A stretch of 64,000 nt of DNA, from positions 992,001 to 1,056,000 of the forward strand of contig JACKNI010000001.1 in assembly GCA_024234935.1 (NCBI GenBank), read 5' to 3'. The notes below the pieces were generated by a model, which ran no database searches, had not been told where the DNA came from, and saw only the letters and a program-made list of their open reading frames with translations. Both the position numbers and the translations under genes were made by a program. Positions 1-7,937 of this stretch are shown here, piece by piece. Positions within the stretch are counted from its first letter, which is position 1. Each line of letters opens with the position of its first letter. This DNA comes from Chromatiales bacterium (GTDB lineage: Bacteria; Pseudomonadota; Gammaproteobacteria; Steroidobacterales; GCA-2729495).

Positions 1-1518
1 CTGGTCGAGGAAGTCATAGGGCAGATGCGCCCAGCGCGCGGTCATGAAATCGATGGTCTCGACGGCGCGCAGCGCGATCACCCAGTCATAGCGGCGGCCA
101 TCGCCCATCACGCCGACCGAACGCACCGGCAGGAACACCGCAAAGGCCTGGCTGACCTTGTCGTAGAGATCGGCACGTCGCAGCTCTTCGATGAAGATGT
201 GGTCGGCCTGGCGCAGCAGATCGGCAAACTCCTGACGCACCTCGCCGAGGATACGCACGCCGAGCCCCGGACCGGGGAACGGATGCCGGTAGACCATCTC
301 GCGCGGCAGACCGAGTTCGACGCCGATCTTGCGCACTTCATCCTTGAAGAGTTCGCGCACGGGCTCGATGAGCTTGAGCTTCATGTGTGCAGGCAGGCCG
401 CCGACATTGTGGTGTGACTTGATGACATGCGCCTTGCCGGTCTTGGAACCCGCCGACTCGATGACATCCGGATAGATGGTGCCCTGCGCCAGCCAGCGGA
501 TATCCGTGTGCTTCGCAGCTTCCTCATCGAAGACGTCGACAAAGAGCCGGCCGATGATCTTGCGCTTGACCTCCGGGTCCTCGACGCCGGCCAGTGCGGC
601 CATGAAACGCGCTTCGGCATTGACGCGAATCACTTTCACGCCCAGGTGTTCGGCGAATATCGCCATCACCTGGTCGCCTTCATCAAGGCGCAGCAGCCCG
701 GTATCGACAAATACGCACAGCAGCTGCTCGCCGAGCGCGCGGTGCAGAAGCGCCGCCACCACCGAGGAATCAACGCCGCCAGACAGCCCGAGCAGCACGT
801 GGTCCCTGCCGACCTGTGCGCGCACGCTGTCGATTTCGCGCGCGATGATGTTGCCGGCGCGCCAGGTATCGGGACAGGCGCAGATGTCGCGCACGAAACG
901 TTCGATGATCTGCTGTCCGTGCTCGGTGTGCGTCACTTCGGGATGAAACTGCAGCCCGTAGAAATTCCGGCTCTCGTCCGCCATGCCGGCGAGCGGTGCA
1001 TTGGCACTGCTGGCAATCGCGCTGAAGCCCTTCGGCAACCGCGCAACGCGATCACCGTGACTCATCCAGACATTGAGCGAGGGCACACCATCGGGATGCG
1101 CCACATCGGCGAGCCCCTCGAGCAAACGGTTCGACGACGTCGGCTGCACGACCGCATAGCCAAACTCGCGATGTGCCGATGCCTCGACCTGGCCGCCGAG
1201 CTGCGCCGCCATCGCCTGCATGCCGTAACAGATGCCGAGCACCGGCACACCCAGCGTGAATACCAGCTCGGGGATAGCCGGTGGTTCAGCCAGCACCACC
1301 GACTCGGGGCCGCCGGAAAGGATCACGCCGGACGGCGCATAGTTGCGGATCTCGGCCGCGTCGACATCCCAGGGCAGGATCTCGCTGTACACGCCAGCCT
1401 CACGCACGCGACGGGCGATGAGCTGGGTGTACTGGGAACCGAAGTCGAGGATCAGGATACGCCGTGCCGTCAGATCGCCCCGGACGGCTTCACGGGCAGA
1501 TGCCGCTGCTGCTTTCAA
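1..1518 (-). CDS. guaA: GMP synthase (glutamine-hydrolysing), 3' end cut by window
   Basis: Amidates XMP to GMP with glutamine and ATP in the cytoplasm, the last step of GMP synthesis. Reading leftward, the protein opens with ILILDFGSQYTQLIARRVRE, the start of the class I glutamine amidotransferase domain. GVPVLGICYGMQ supplies the catalytic Cys and LQFHPEVTHT the His-Glu pair. The ATP-pyrophosphatase P-loop is LGLSGGVDSSV, and the C-terminal dimerisation domain contains HPFPGPGLGVRILGE. About 506 codons are present and the frame is still open at base 1; GuaA is usually about 525 residues, so roughly 20 are missing. I chose the TTG at 1518-1516 because a GGAG lies 8 bases upstream and no ATG fits. 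It follows guaB after 13 bases and is probably cotranscribed with it. Confidence 0.97.
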   Translation of the reverse strand, partial: MKAAAASAREAVRGDLTARRILILDFGSQYTQLIARRVREAGVYSEILPWDVDAAEIRNYAPSGVILSGGPESVVLAEPPAIPELVFTLGVPVLGICYGMQAMAAQLGGQVEASAHREFGYAVVQPTSSNRLLEGLADVAHPDGVPSLNVWMSHGDRVARLPKGFSAIASSANAPLAGMADESRNFYGLQFHPEVTHTEHGQQIIERFVRDICACPDTWRAGNIIAREIDSVRAQVGRDHVLLGLSGGVDSSVVAALLHRALGEQLLCVFVDTGLLRLDEGDQVMAIFAEHLGVKVIRVNAEARFMAALAGVEDPEVKRKIIGRLFVDVFDEEAAKHTDIRWLAQGTIYPDVIESAGSKTGKAHVIKSHHNVGGLPAHMKLKLIEPVRELFKDEVRKIGVELGLPREMVYRHPFPGPGLGVRILGEVRQEFADLLRQADHIFIEELRRADLYDKVSQAFAVFLPVRSVGVMGDGRRYDWVIALRAVETIDFMTARWAHLPYDFLDQ

Positions 1519-1531
1519 CGCCAGGACTCCG

Positions 1532-3001
1532 TCAAGTCTCCATCCGGTAATTCGGCGGCTCTTTGGTCATCGTGACATCGTGCACATGACTTTCGCGGAT
1601 GCCGGCGCCTGTGATGCGCACAAACTGCGCCTTGCTGCGCAGTTCCTCGATGGTGGTGCAGCCGGTGTAGCCCATTGCCGCACGCAGACCGCCGACCAGC
1701 TGCGTCACGATGGTGGTGAGCCCGCCCTTGTAGGGCACACGGCCTTCGATGCCTTCGGGCACCAGCTTTTCAAGTTCGGCCGAGGGATCCTGGAAGTAGC
1801 GGTCTGAAGAACCGTGACGCTGGGCCATCGCCCCAAGCGAGCCCATGCCGCGATAGGACTTGTAGGAACGGCCCTGATACAGCTCGACTTCGCCTGGCGC
1901 CTCTTCCGTACCGGCAAACAGGCCGCCGATCATCGTGCAGTGCGCGCCGGCAGCGATCGCCTTGGCAAAGTCACCCGAGTAACGGATACCGCCATCGGCG
2001 ATCAGCGGTACGCCGCTGCCCTCCAGCGCCGCCGCCACATTGGCGACTGCCGTGATCTGCGGCACGCCGACGCCGGCGATGATGCGCGTGGTGCAGATCG
2101 ACCCCGGCCCGACACCGACCTTGACGCCATCGGCGCCGGCATCGACCAGCGCCCTGGCGGCATCTGCGGTCACGACGTTGCCGCCGACCACCTGCAGCCT
2201 GGGATAGGTCTCTTTGATCCGGCGCACGCGATCGAGCACGCCCTTGGAGTGACCGTGTGCGGTGTCGACGATGATCAGGTCCACGCCAGCCTCGACCAGC
2301 GCCCTCACCCGCTCATCGGTATCCGCGGCCGTGCCGACTGCCGCGCCAACGCGCAATGCGCCGCGCGCATCCTTGCAGGCGTAGGGATAGTCCTTGGCTT
2401 TCTGGAAATCCTTGGCGGTGATCATGCCGCGCAACTGGAAGTTCTCGGCGACCACCAGCACCTTTTCGATACGGTGCTTGTGCAGCAGTTCGAGGACTTC
2501 TCTCTTGTCGGCACCCTCGCGCACTGTCACGAGCCGGCTCTCCGGCGTCATCACCGAGGAAACCGGCGCGTCGAGGCGGGTTTCAAAGCGCAGGTCGCGA
2601 TTGGTGACGATGCCGACCGTACGGCCCTTGTCCACCACGGGCACGCCGGAGATGCGGTGGGCATGGGTGATATCCAGCACTTCGCGGATGGTCTGGTCCG
2701 GGCGCACGGTGATCGGGTCGTTTACGATGCCGCTCTCGAATTTCTTGACCGCGGCCACCTGCCGGGCCTGGTCCTGCGGGCTCATGTTCTTGTGAATGAT
2801 GCCGATGCCGCCTTCCTGGGCCATCGCGATGGCCAGGCGGGACTCGGTGACGGTGTCCATCGCGGCCGAGACCAGCGGGATATTCAGCGTGATTTCGCGC
2901 GTCATCCGGCTGCTCAGGCTGACTTCCCGCGGTATCACCTCCGAATAAGCCGGCTGCAACAGCACATCGTCGAAAGTCAGGGCGTCGTGGATGATCCGCA
3001 T
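1532..3001 (-). CDS. guaB: IMP dehydrogenase
   Basis: Oxidises IMP to XMP with NAD+, the committed step of guanine nucleotide synthesis; GuaA then uses the XMP. The 489-residue protein matches the family length (about 488). The barrel starts at ALTFDDVLLQPAYS. Two CBS domains occupy roughly residues 95-205. The catalytic loop GPGSICTTRI places the nucleophilic Cys near residue 303, and ADGGIRYSGD and GSLGAMAQR are the phosphate-site and flap regions. The ATG at 3001 gives the usual MRIIHDALTF start. An open frame continues far upstream on this strand but is only the antisense of xseA. guaB is divergent from xseA across about 100 bases. Confidence 0.97.
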   Translation of the reverse strand: MRIIHDALTFDDVLLQPAYSEVIPREVSLSSRMTREITLNIPLVSAAMDTVTESRLAIAMAQEGGIGIIHKNMSPQDQARQVAAVKKFESGIVNDPITVRPDQTIREVLDITHAHRISGVPVVDKGRTVGIVTNRDLRFETRLDAPVSSVMTPESRLVTVREGADKREVLELLHKHRIEKVLVVAENFQLRGMITAKDFQKAKDYPYACKDARGALRVGAAVGTAADTDERVRALVEAGVDLIIVDTAHGHSKGVLDRVRRIKETYPRLQVVGGNVVTADAARALVDAGADGVKVGVGPGSICTTRIIAGVGVPQITAVANVAAALEGSGVPLIADGGIRYSGDFAKAIAAGAHCTMIGGLFAGTEEAPGEVELYQGRSYKSYRGMGSLGAMAQRHGSSDRYFQDPSAELEKLVPEGIEGRVPYKGGLTTIVTQLVGGLRAAMGYTGCTTIEELRSKAQFVRITGAGIRESHVHDVTMTKEPPNYRMET

Positions 3002-3103
3002 GGCATCGGTACGCAGGCTGAGGGATCGAGGATGGTACGCGGGCAGGCTGGGCGCGTAAACTGGCCCGCCGCAGCATTGCCCCTGAAGAAGGCCATCCTG
3101 ACC

Positions 3104-4444
3104 ATGCCCGCTGGCTCCAACGAGCAGGTGTATACCGTTTCCGAACTCAACCGGCTGGCCCGCCAGCTCCTCGAGCAGGACCTGCCGCGCATGTGGGTAT
3201 CCGGCGAGATTTCCAACCTTGCCCGCCCGGCTTCCGGACATCTGTATTTCTCGCTCAAGGACGAACGCGCCCAGATCCGTTGCGCACTGTTCCGGGGTGC
3301 CAGCCGCGGCAGCGCATTTGTGCCGGAAAACGGCATGCAGGTGCTCGCCCGCGGCCGCGTCAGCCTGTATGAGCCACGCGGCGACTACCAGCTGATCGTC
3401 GATCACCTCGAAGCGGCCGGCGAAGGGCTGCTGCGGCGTCGCCTCGAAGAACTCAAGCAGAAACTCGCCGCGGCCGGGCTCTTTGACCCTGGCCGAAAAC
3501 GGCCCCTGCCGGCACTGCCGAGGGCCATCGGCGTGATCACCTCGCCAAGCGGTGCCGCGGTGCGCGACATCGTGCATGTCCTCAGACGGCGCTTTCCGGC
3601 CATCCCGGTGATCATCTACCCGGTACAGGTGCAGGGCGAGCAGGCAAAGTTCGATATCGTCAAGGCGTTCGGGACGGCAGCCCGGCGTGCCGAGTGCGAG
3701 GTGCTGATCCTCGCGCGCGGCGGCGGCTCGCTCGAGGACCTGTGGGCCTTCAACGAGGAGATCGTCGCACAGGCCATCGCCGACTGCCCGATCCCCGTCG
3801 TGAGCGGCGTGGGCCACGAGATCGACTTCACCATCGCCGACCTGGTGGCCGATGTGCGTGCCCCCACCCCGTCCGGCGCCGCCGAACTCGTGGTGCCCGA
3901 CAGCCGCGACTGGTTGCGGCACCTGCAGGCACTCGAACGGCGCACGGTGCTGGCGGCCACACGGACGCTGGCCAATACGCAATCACATCAGCAGCAACTC
4001 GCTGCACGCCTTGCCCGTTGCCATCCCGGCTACCAGTTGCGACAACACGCACAACGGCTCGACGAACTGCGTCATCAACTGACTGCCGCACTGGCAAACC
4101 GGCTCGCGCTCGATGCGCTGCGCATCGACAATGCACTGCACCGCCTGCAGCGCGTCTCGCCGGTGATGCAACTCAGGCTGAGCGCCGAACGCGTCGCTGG
4201 CGCCCGACAGCGCCTTGCCGCCGCGATTCGCGTCAGCGTTTCAGCTGCCGGCAGCCAGCTCGCTGTGCTCAGCGGACGGCTGCAGACGGTCAGCCCACTC
4301 TCGACACTCGAGCGCGGTTATGCGCTGGTGCTCGATGCCGGCGGTAGTGTCGTGCGCAGCACCGCGCAACTGAAAGCAGGCGATACGATCACCGCGCGCC
4401 TCGCCGATGGCGTGATCGGCGCGACGGTAAATCGCACAAAATAA
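3104..4444 (+). CDS. xseA: Exodeoxyribonuclease VII large subunit
   Basis: Catalytic subunit of exonuclease VII, which degrades single-stranded DNA from both ends together with XseB (not in this window). The 446-residue product begins with an OB-fold nucleic-acid-binding domain (VSGEISNLARPASGHLYFSL). The central catalytic region has GVITSPSGAAVRDI, LARGGGSLEDLWAFN and the GHEIDFTIAD segment, all characteristic of the family. An alpha-helical coiled region of roughly 150 residues follows. The ATG at 3104 starts just before the first conserved helix (VYTVSELN). The same frame is open upstream to about 1814, but that part is antisense to guaB and has no xseA similarity. Confidence 0.96.
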   Translation: MPAGSNEQVYTVSELNRLARQLLEQDLPRMWVSGEISNLARPASGHLYFSLKDERAQIRCALFRGASRGSAFVPENGMQVLARGRVSLYEPRGDYQLIVDHLEAAGEGLLRRRLEELKQKLAAAGLFDPGRKRPLPALPRAIGVITSPSGAAVRDIVHVLRRRFPAIPVIIYPVQVQGEQAKFDIVKAFGTAARRAECEVLILARGGGSLEDLWAFNEEIVAQAIADCPIPVVSGVGHEIDFTIADLVADVRAPTPSGAAELVVPDSRDWLRHLQALERRTVLAATRTLANTQSHQQQLAARLARCHPGYQLRQHAQRLDELRHQLTAALANRLALDALRIDNALHRLQRVSPVMQLRLSAERVAGARQRLAAAIRVSVSAAGSQLAVLSGRLQTVSPLSTLERGYALVLDAGGSVVRSTAQLKAGDTITARLADGVIGATVNRTK

Positions 4445-4541
4445 GGATGTCACCCTTTCCTGCTTGCCAACAGCACCAGAGCTTCCACGTATACTCTGTG
4501 CGCATTCGGGTATTCAGGGAATCCATCAAGGGAGCGGCACA

Positions 4542-5018
4542 ATGACGGCATTTCGTGTATTGGTGGCGGACAAGGTCAAGGCGCAGCTCTACGAGCTGCC
4601 CAGCCGGCGCGGTTCCCTCAAACCGCTACAGTGCTTCATCAATCCGGAGGGCAGGAAACACGAGCGGGCGCTCGGCACCGGCCGCCCGGGGCGGGTGACG
4701 AGTGGCGTCGGTGGTGGCCGCCACGCCTACCAGTCCCGGCATGGACTCAAGGAAAATTCCGAAGAGGTTTTCGTCCGGCGCGTCGCAACAGCGCTGGCCA
4801 AGGATGCCCGCGCGAGTGAAGGCGCTCCCATCCTGCTCATAGCCGCGCCGAGATTGCTGGGCAGCTACCGCAAGCATCTCCCGGCAAATGTGCGGGAACT
4901 CGTCGTCATGGAGCTCAAGCTGGATCTGGGCAAGGCCACCGACATCGAACTGTCCAGACGCGTGCGGGCTGCGCTCAGGGACCTGCCCTTCTCGGTCACG
5001 GCGCGATTTCGCAGCTGA
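4542..5018 (+). CDS. Host_attach (BaeRF-like) family protein
   Basis: A 158-residue protein that I recognise as resembling the family annotated as 'protein required for attachment to host cells', first linked to plant-associated rhizobia. It starts VLVADKVKAQLYELP, has a basic, Gly-rich middle (GRPGRVTSGVGGGRHAY) and ends with a segment seen in this family (ELKLDLGKATDIELSRRVRA). No signal peptide or membrane helix is evident, so the protein is probably cytoplasmic and the name may mislead; the fold recalls eRF1/archaeal-type domains. The ATG at 4542 has AGGGAG about 7 bases upstream. A TATACT hexamer at 4490-4495 is a plausible -10 box, but no good -35 stands at the right distance. The gene converges with the PEP-CTERM gene. 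Confidence 0.75.
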   Translation: MTAFRVLVADKVKAQLYELPSRRGSLKPLQCFINPEGRKHERALGTGRPGRVTSGVGGGRHAYQSRHGLKENSEEVFVRRVATALAKDARASEGAPILLIAAPRLLGSYRKHLPANVRELVVMELKLDLGKATDIELSRRVRAALRDLPFSVTARFRS

Positions 5019-5024
5019 TAAATC

Positions 5025-5047
5025 GGAAAGGGAACGCTACCCTTTTC
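5025..5047. terminator. Possible bidirectional terminator hairpin
   Basis: The sequence GGAAAGGG, loop AACGCTA, CCCTTTTC can form an 8-pair stem with one G-T pair. It sits exactly where two convergent genes end, overlapping the stop codon of the PEP-CTERM gene. The A and T runs flanking the GC core would serve either strand, but no long U tract follows, so this is only a candidate. Confidence 0.35.
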
Positions 5048-5759
5048 TGAATCTGCCCACCATCGCGAACAAACCGGTCGCCAGCAGCCAGGCTGCTCCC
5101 GGTGCCGGCACCGCCGCGACATCGCCGGAGATGACCGGCCAGACAAAACCACCCACCGCGCCATTTTTCTGCAGCGTGTAGTTGGCACCGTCAGTGGCAT
5201 AGAAATTGAGAACCCACACCTGTTCCGGATTCGTGATCACCCACCCGATGAGGCTGTTTACATAGATATAGGTGGTGGTACTGGAAAAGTACTGCTGCCC
5301 CTCGATATTGCTGAACGGGCTCTGGCTGGAGTTGGTGATACCGTCTCCCCAGAACAGGTAGCCCAGCTCATTGTCTTCGCAGCCTGGCTGGTTGTAGACC
5401 GGGTTGCATCTCACGACCGCGTGATCGAGATTGCGATCCATGTTCGGCAAACGCCAGGTGTTGAAACCGAGATAGCCGTTACCGCCATCGTAGGCATTCA
5501 TCGCCGCAATATAGTTGTTTGCAGCGGGCCAGAGCATGCCACCGGTTGAACCAATGCCTGCCACACCAAAACTGAGGTTGTCGGCCAGGTTTGCATTCGC
5601 AAGAAAAGTGACGTCGGTGATCGTGTCGTAGTAGGCCTGATAGACGCCGCTGCCTGGCGATGTTTCCAGGCGACCGAGCAACGATGCCTGCGCTGCCGTT
5701 GCGAGTAACAGCAAGGTTCCTGCACACACGGAACCGGACAGCCGCGATACGGATGACAT
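5037..5759 (-). CDS. DUF1566-like PEP-CTERM surface protein
   Basis: A secreted 240-residue protein with an N-terminal signal peptide (hydrophobic CAGTLLLLATAAQA, probable cleavage after AQA). A DUF1566/Lcl-C-terminal-like core holds the LGFNTWRLPNMDR motif and two Cys in the stretch RCNPVYNQPGCEDNE. The C-terminal tail VPAPGAAWLLATGLFAMVG followed by RFRKG is a PEP-CTERM-type sorting signal of the VPxP variety: short motif, hydrophobic helix, basic end. Such tails are recognised by exosortase and archaeosortase-like systems in exopolysaccharide-producing Gram-negative bacteria. No exosortase lies in this window. Start chosen at the ATG at 5759, preceded by a GGGGG stretch; longer in-frame starts would place extra residues before the signal peptide. 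Base composition looks more AT-rich than that of neighbouring genes. Confidence 0.75.
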   Translation of the reverse strand: MSSVSRLSGSVCAGTLLLLATAAQASLLGRLETSPGSGVYQAYYDTITDVTFLANANLADNLSFGVAGIGSTGGMLWPAANNYIAAMNAYDGGNGYLGFNTWRLPNMDRNLDHAVVRCNPVYNQPGCEDNELGYLFWGDGITNSSQSPFSNIEGQQYFSSTTTYIYVNSLIGWVITNPEQVWVLNFYATDGANYTLQKNGAVGGFVWPVISGDVAAVPAPGAAWLLATGLFAMVGRFRKG

Positions 5760-6085
5760 GGGAACCCCCGGCAAATCTTGTCTTGTTACGGTGTGAATCT
5801 GCACCCATTTCAACGACATGTCCATACATGCGAACCTTATGTAAAGAATTTTCCGGGGATCCCGAACTGGCCCGCTACCGCGCGGGCATCCGCGCACTCA
5901 CAGCCATCGCTTCTTGCGGAAAGCCAGCAGGAGTACGGTGGGTGCGCTCCTGGTGCTCAAATGCGTCCTTGACCTCGTGGATCCGGGCGGGGCCTATCTG
6001 CCGCCGCCGGTCAGCTTTGGCGTTTGGCAGACGGCACGTGCCACTATGAACCATTGGCAAACGCCATTTAGCGGATCCGGCACCC
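5760..6085. other. 326-base intergenic region between divergent genes
   Basis: This is the only stretch above 300 bases with no gene I can support. The left part (5760-5860) is AT-rich and should hold the promoter of the PEP-CTERM gene. It contains the inverted repeat CATGT-N4-ACATG at 5817-5830. The right part contains the palindromic element described separately at 6019-6065. Short open frames on both strands here lack recognisable motifs or ribosome-binding sites, and I do not call them genes. Confidence 0.6.
6019..6065. promoter_or_regulatory. Nested palindrome upstream of the CxxC membrane-protein gene
   Basis: GGCGTTTG at 6019-6026 is repeated in inverted form as CAAACGCC at 6058-6065. 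Between them lies a perfect 10-base palindrome, GGCACGTGCC, at 6033-6042. The element ends about 20 bases before the ATG at 6086. It could be an operator for a dimeric regulator or an mRNA hairpin near the ribosome-binding site; the sequence alone does not decide. Confidence 0.35.
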
Positions 6086-6706
6086 ATGCAGTCACGTATC
6101 AACGAACTACTGAACCAGATTCACCAGCTGGAAGACCAGCTCGAAGATGTGCTGAAGAACCACGAGGTGGAGTTCTTCTACCGCCTCGACGGCACCCGGG
6201 TAAGGTTCGAGGAATCGGTCAGGCGGGCGCACCAGAAACTGCGGATCGGCATCTTCCGCTGGCTGGGCCAGAGCGAGCTTCGCAACGTGCTCTCGGCCCC
6301 GTTCATCTACGGGATGATCGTACCGTTCGCGGTACTGGATGCCAGCCTGTGGCTTTACCAGCAGGTCTGTTTCCGCCTGTACCGGGTTCCGCGTGTCCGG
6401 CGCAGCCGATATATCTTTCTGGACCGGCACCAGCTCGCATACCTGAACGGCATCGAGAAATTCAATTGCATCTACTGCGGCTATGGCAATGGCCTGATGG
6501 GCTATGCGCGCGAAATCGTGGCACGCACCGAGCAGTACTGGTGCCCGGTCAAGCATGCGCACCGGATTCTGGATCCGCACCGCCGCTATGCGCGCTTCGC
6601 GGAGTTCGGTGATTCGGAAGCCTACCAGGCGCACCTGAAAGCGATGCGCGATGAACTCACGCAGCTCGACGACGGGGAACCCGACAGCGATACGCCGACC
6701 ACCTGA
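6086..6706 (+). CDS. Conserved protein with coiled coil, membrane segment and CxxC motif
   Basis: A 206-residue protein of a family I remember as conserved but uncharacterised in gammaproteobacteria. Residues 1-30 look like a coiled coil (INELLNQIHQLEDQLEDVL). A hydrophobic segment around residues 75-95 (FIYGMIVPFAVLDASLWLYQ) may span or dip into the membrane. The region NCIYCGYGNGLMGYAREI carries a CxxC pair, and YWCPVKHAHR adds a Cys and a His that could complete a metal site. Histidine- and arginine-rich stretches follow, and the tail is acidic. I cannot assign a function. The ATG at 6086 begins the coiled coil; a longer overlapping frame at 5914-6612 is a shadow. Confidence 0.75.
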   Translation: MQSRINELLNQIHQLEDQLEDVLKNHEVEFFYRLDGTRVRFEESVRRAHQKLRIGIFRWLGQSELRNVLSAPFIYGMIVPFAVLDASLWLYQQVCFRLYRVPRVRRSRYIFLDRHQLAYLNGIEKFNCIYCGYGNGLMGYAREIVARTEQYWCPVKHAHRILDPHRRYARFAEFGDSEAYQAHLKAMRDELTQLDDGEPDSDTPTT

Positions 6707-6710
6707 ACCG

Positions 6711-6748
6711 AGCCGGTGTTTCCCGGATTCAGCGTGCCGGCGCCGGCT
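6711..6748. terminator. Possible terminator between convergent genes
   Basis: Between two convergent stop codons lie AGCCGG (6711-6716) and its complement CCGGCT (6743-6748). The 12-base palindrome GCCGGCGCCGGC (6736-6747) is inside, followed by TTT. Either stem could act as a terminator. There is no strong U tract. Confidence 0.33.
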
Positions 6749-6751
6749 TTC

Positions 6752-7861
6752 CTACCTGGCAAAGAAGACTTCAAGCACGGGCCGGAAGCGGTCCATGTCG
6801 ACGAGAAAGGAGTCGTGCCCCTGGATTGACGGCAACTCGACGAAGTGGACTTCGCGGTTGAGCGCGTCCAGGCCGGTAGCCAGTTCGCGCTGCTGCGCGA
6901 TCGGGAACAGGATGTCGGTGTCCACGCCGATTACCAGCACGCGCTCGGCACACACCTTGCCGAGGCCGCAGGTTACCGAACCACCGTGTTCGGCGACGTC
7001 GAACAAGTCGCTGGCACGCGACAGGTAAAGATAGCTGTTGGCATCGAACTGGCCGGTGAACTTCTGCGCATGGGCTTCGAGATAGCCCTCGACCTCGAAA
7101 TCGAAGCCAAAGGCGTCGCCGGTCTGGTGCTCCTCGCCTATGCGTTCCCGGCCAAAACGCTGATCCCATTCCCTGGCTGAACGATAGGTCACCATGCCGA
7201 GCTTGCGTGCCATGCGCATGCCGGTGATCGGCCCCGCACCGTCAGCATAGTTGCCATGATTCCAGGCCGGATCGCGGCGGATCATCTCGCGCTGAAGAGA
7301 GCGCATTGCAATCGAGAATGGCAGCGCGCGGGCAGCGGTAGAGATCAGCACGAGATTGCGCGTCATGCCGGGATGCGCGATGGCGAACGCCAGCGTCGTC
7401 ATGCCGCCCATCGACGGACCGACCACCGTGTGCAGCCGGCTGATGCCAAGGTTCTTCACCACCAGCATGCCGGCGTTGGCGACATCCTCAAGCGTCAGCA
7501 CCGGGAAGTTCAGCCGGTATGGTTGTCCGGTCAACGGGTCGATGGAAGCTGGTCCGGTAGAGCCGAAACAGCTGCCCAGGGAATTGATGCAGATGACGAA
7601 GTAACGCCGCGTATCGATCGGCCGCGATGGGCCGACGATTTCTTCCCACCAGCCCGGCGAGGGATCGTCGGGTGAAGAGCAGGCATGAGCGGAAGGCGAC
7701 ATGCCGGTAAAAATCAATACGGCGTTATCCCGCCCGGCATTGAGCTGTCCCCAGGTCTCGTAGGCAATAACAGGCTGTTCGAGCACGCCACCGCGATGCA
7801 TCTCGAAGCTGCCGGGAACATGAAAGAGTTTGCGTGCCGTGGTCACTGCCTTGCGGTCCAT
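6752..7861 (-). CDS. metX: Serine/homoserine O-succinyltransferase, MetX/SST family
   Basis: An alpha/beta-hydrolase acyltransferase of 369 residues that acylates the hydroxyl of homoserine or serine for methionine/cysteine synthesis. The nucleophile elbow VVGPSMGGMT places Ser near residue 150. The acid and base are in GVDTDILFP and IQGHDSFLVD. NSLGSCFGSTGPAS and GMRMARKLG are family landmarks. From memory it follows closely the Xanthomonas-type serine O-succinyltransferase (FSIAMRSLQRE, NSYLYLSRASDLFD), more than acetyl-CoA-using MetX, so both acyl donor and acceptor should be treated as open. I chose the ATG at 7861 because the extra upstream frame has no conserved residues. It lies 76 bases downstream of der on the same strand. 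Confidence 0.88.
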   Translation of the reverse strand: MDRKAVTTARKLFHVPGSFEMHRGGVLEQPVIAYETWGQLNAGRDNAVLIFTGMSPSAHACSSPDDPSPGWWEEIVGPSRPIDTRRYFVICINSLGSCFGSTGPASIDPLTGQPYRLNFPVLTLEDVANAGMLVVKNLGISRLHTVVGPSMGGMTTLAFAIAHPGMTRNLVLISTAARALPFSIAMRSLQREMIRRDPAWNHGNYADGAGPITGMRMARKLGMVTYRSAREWDQRFGRERIGEEHQTGDAFGFDFEVEGYLEAHAQKFTGQFDANSYLYLSRASDLFDVAEHGGSVTCGLGKVCAERVLVIGVDTDILFPIAQQRELATGLDALNREVHFVELPSIQGHDSFLVDMDRFRPVLEVFFAR

Positions 7862-7937
7862 CGCGCGGTGGAAGCCAGGATTATGCGTGCCGGAACAGCG
7901 CTCCGACCCGACCGTTTGGTTATATGGATATGGCCCG

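Noticed and set aside
1814..3100. Long open frame on the plus strand over guaB, joined to xseA
   Set aside because: It is antisense to the well-conserved guaB frame and has no protein family features; xseA homology begins only at 3104.
3002..3103. Promoter pair between guaB and xseA
   Set aside because: A TAAACT box at 3057-3062 exists, but no acceptable -35 stands at 16-18 bases, so I do not call a promoter.
5914..6612. Frame overlapping the CxxC membrane protein
   Set aside because: Its sequence is low-complexity Pro/Arg/Gly-rich and out of frame with the coiled-coil protein at 6086-6706, which has clear structure.
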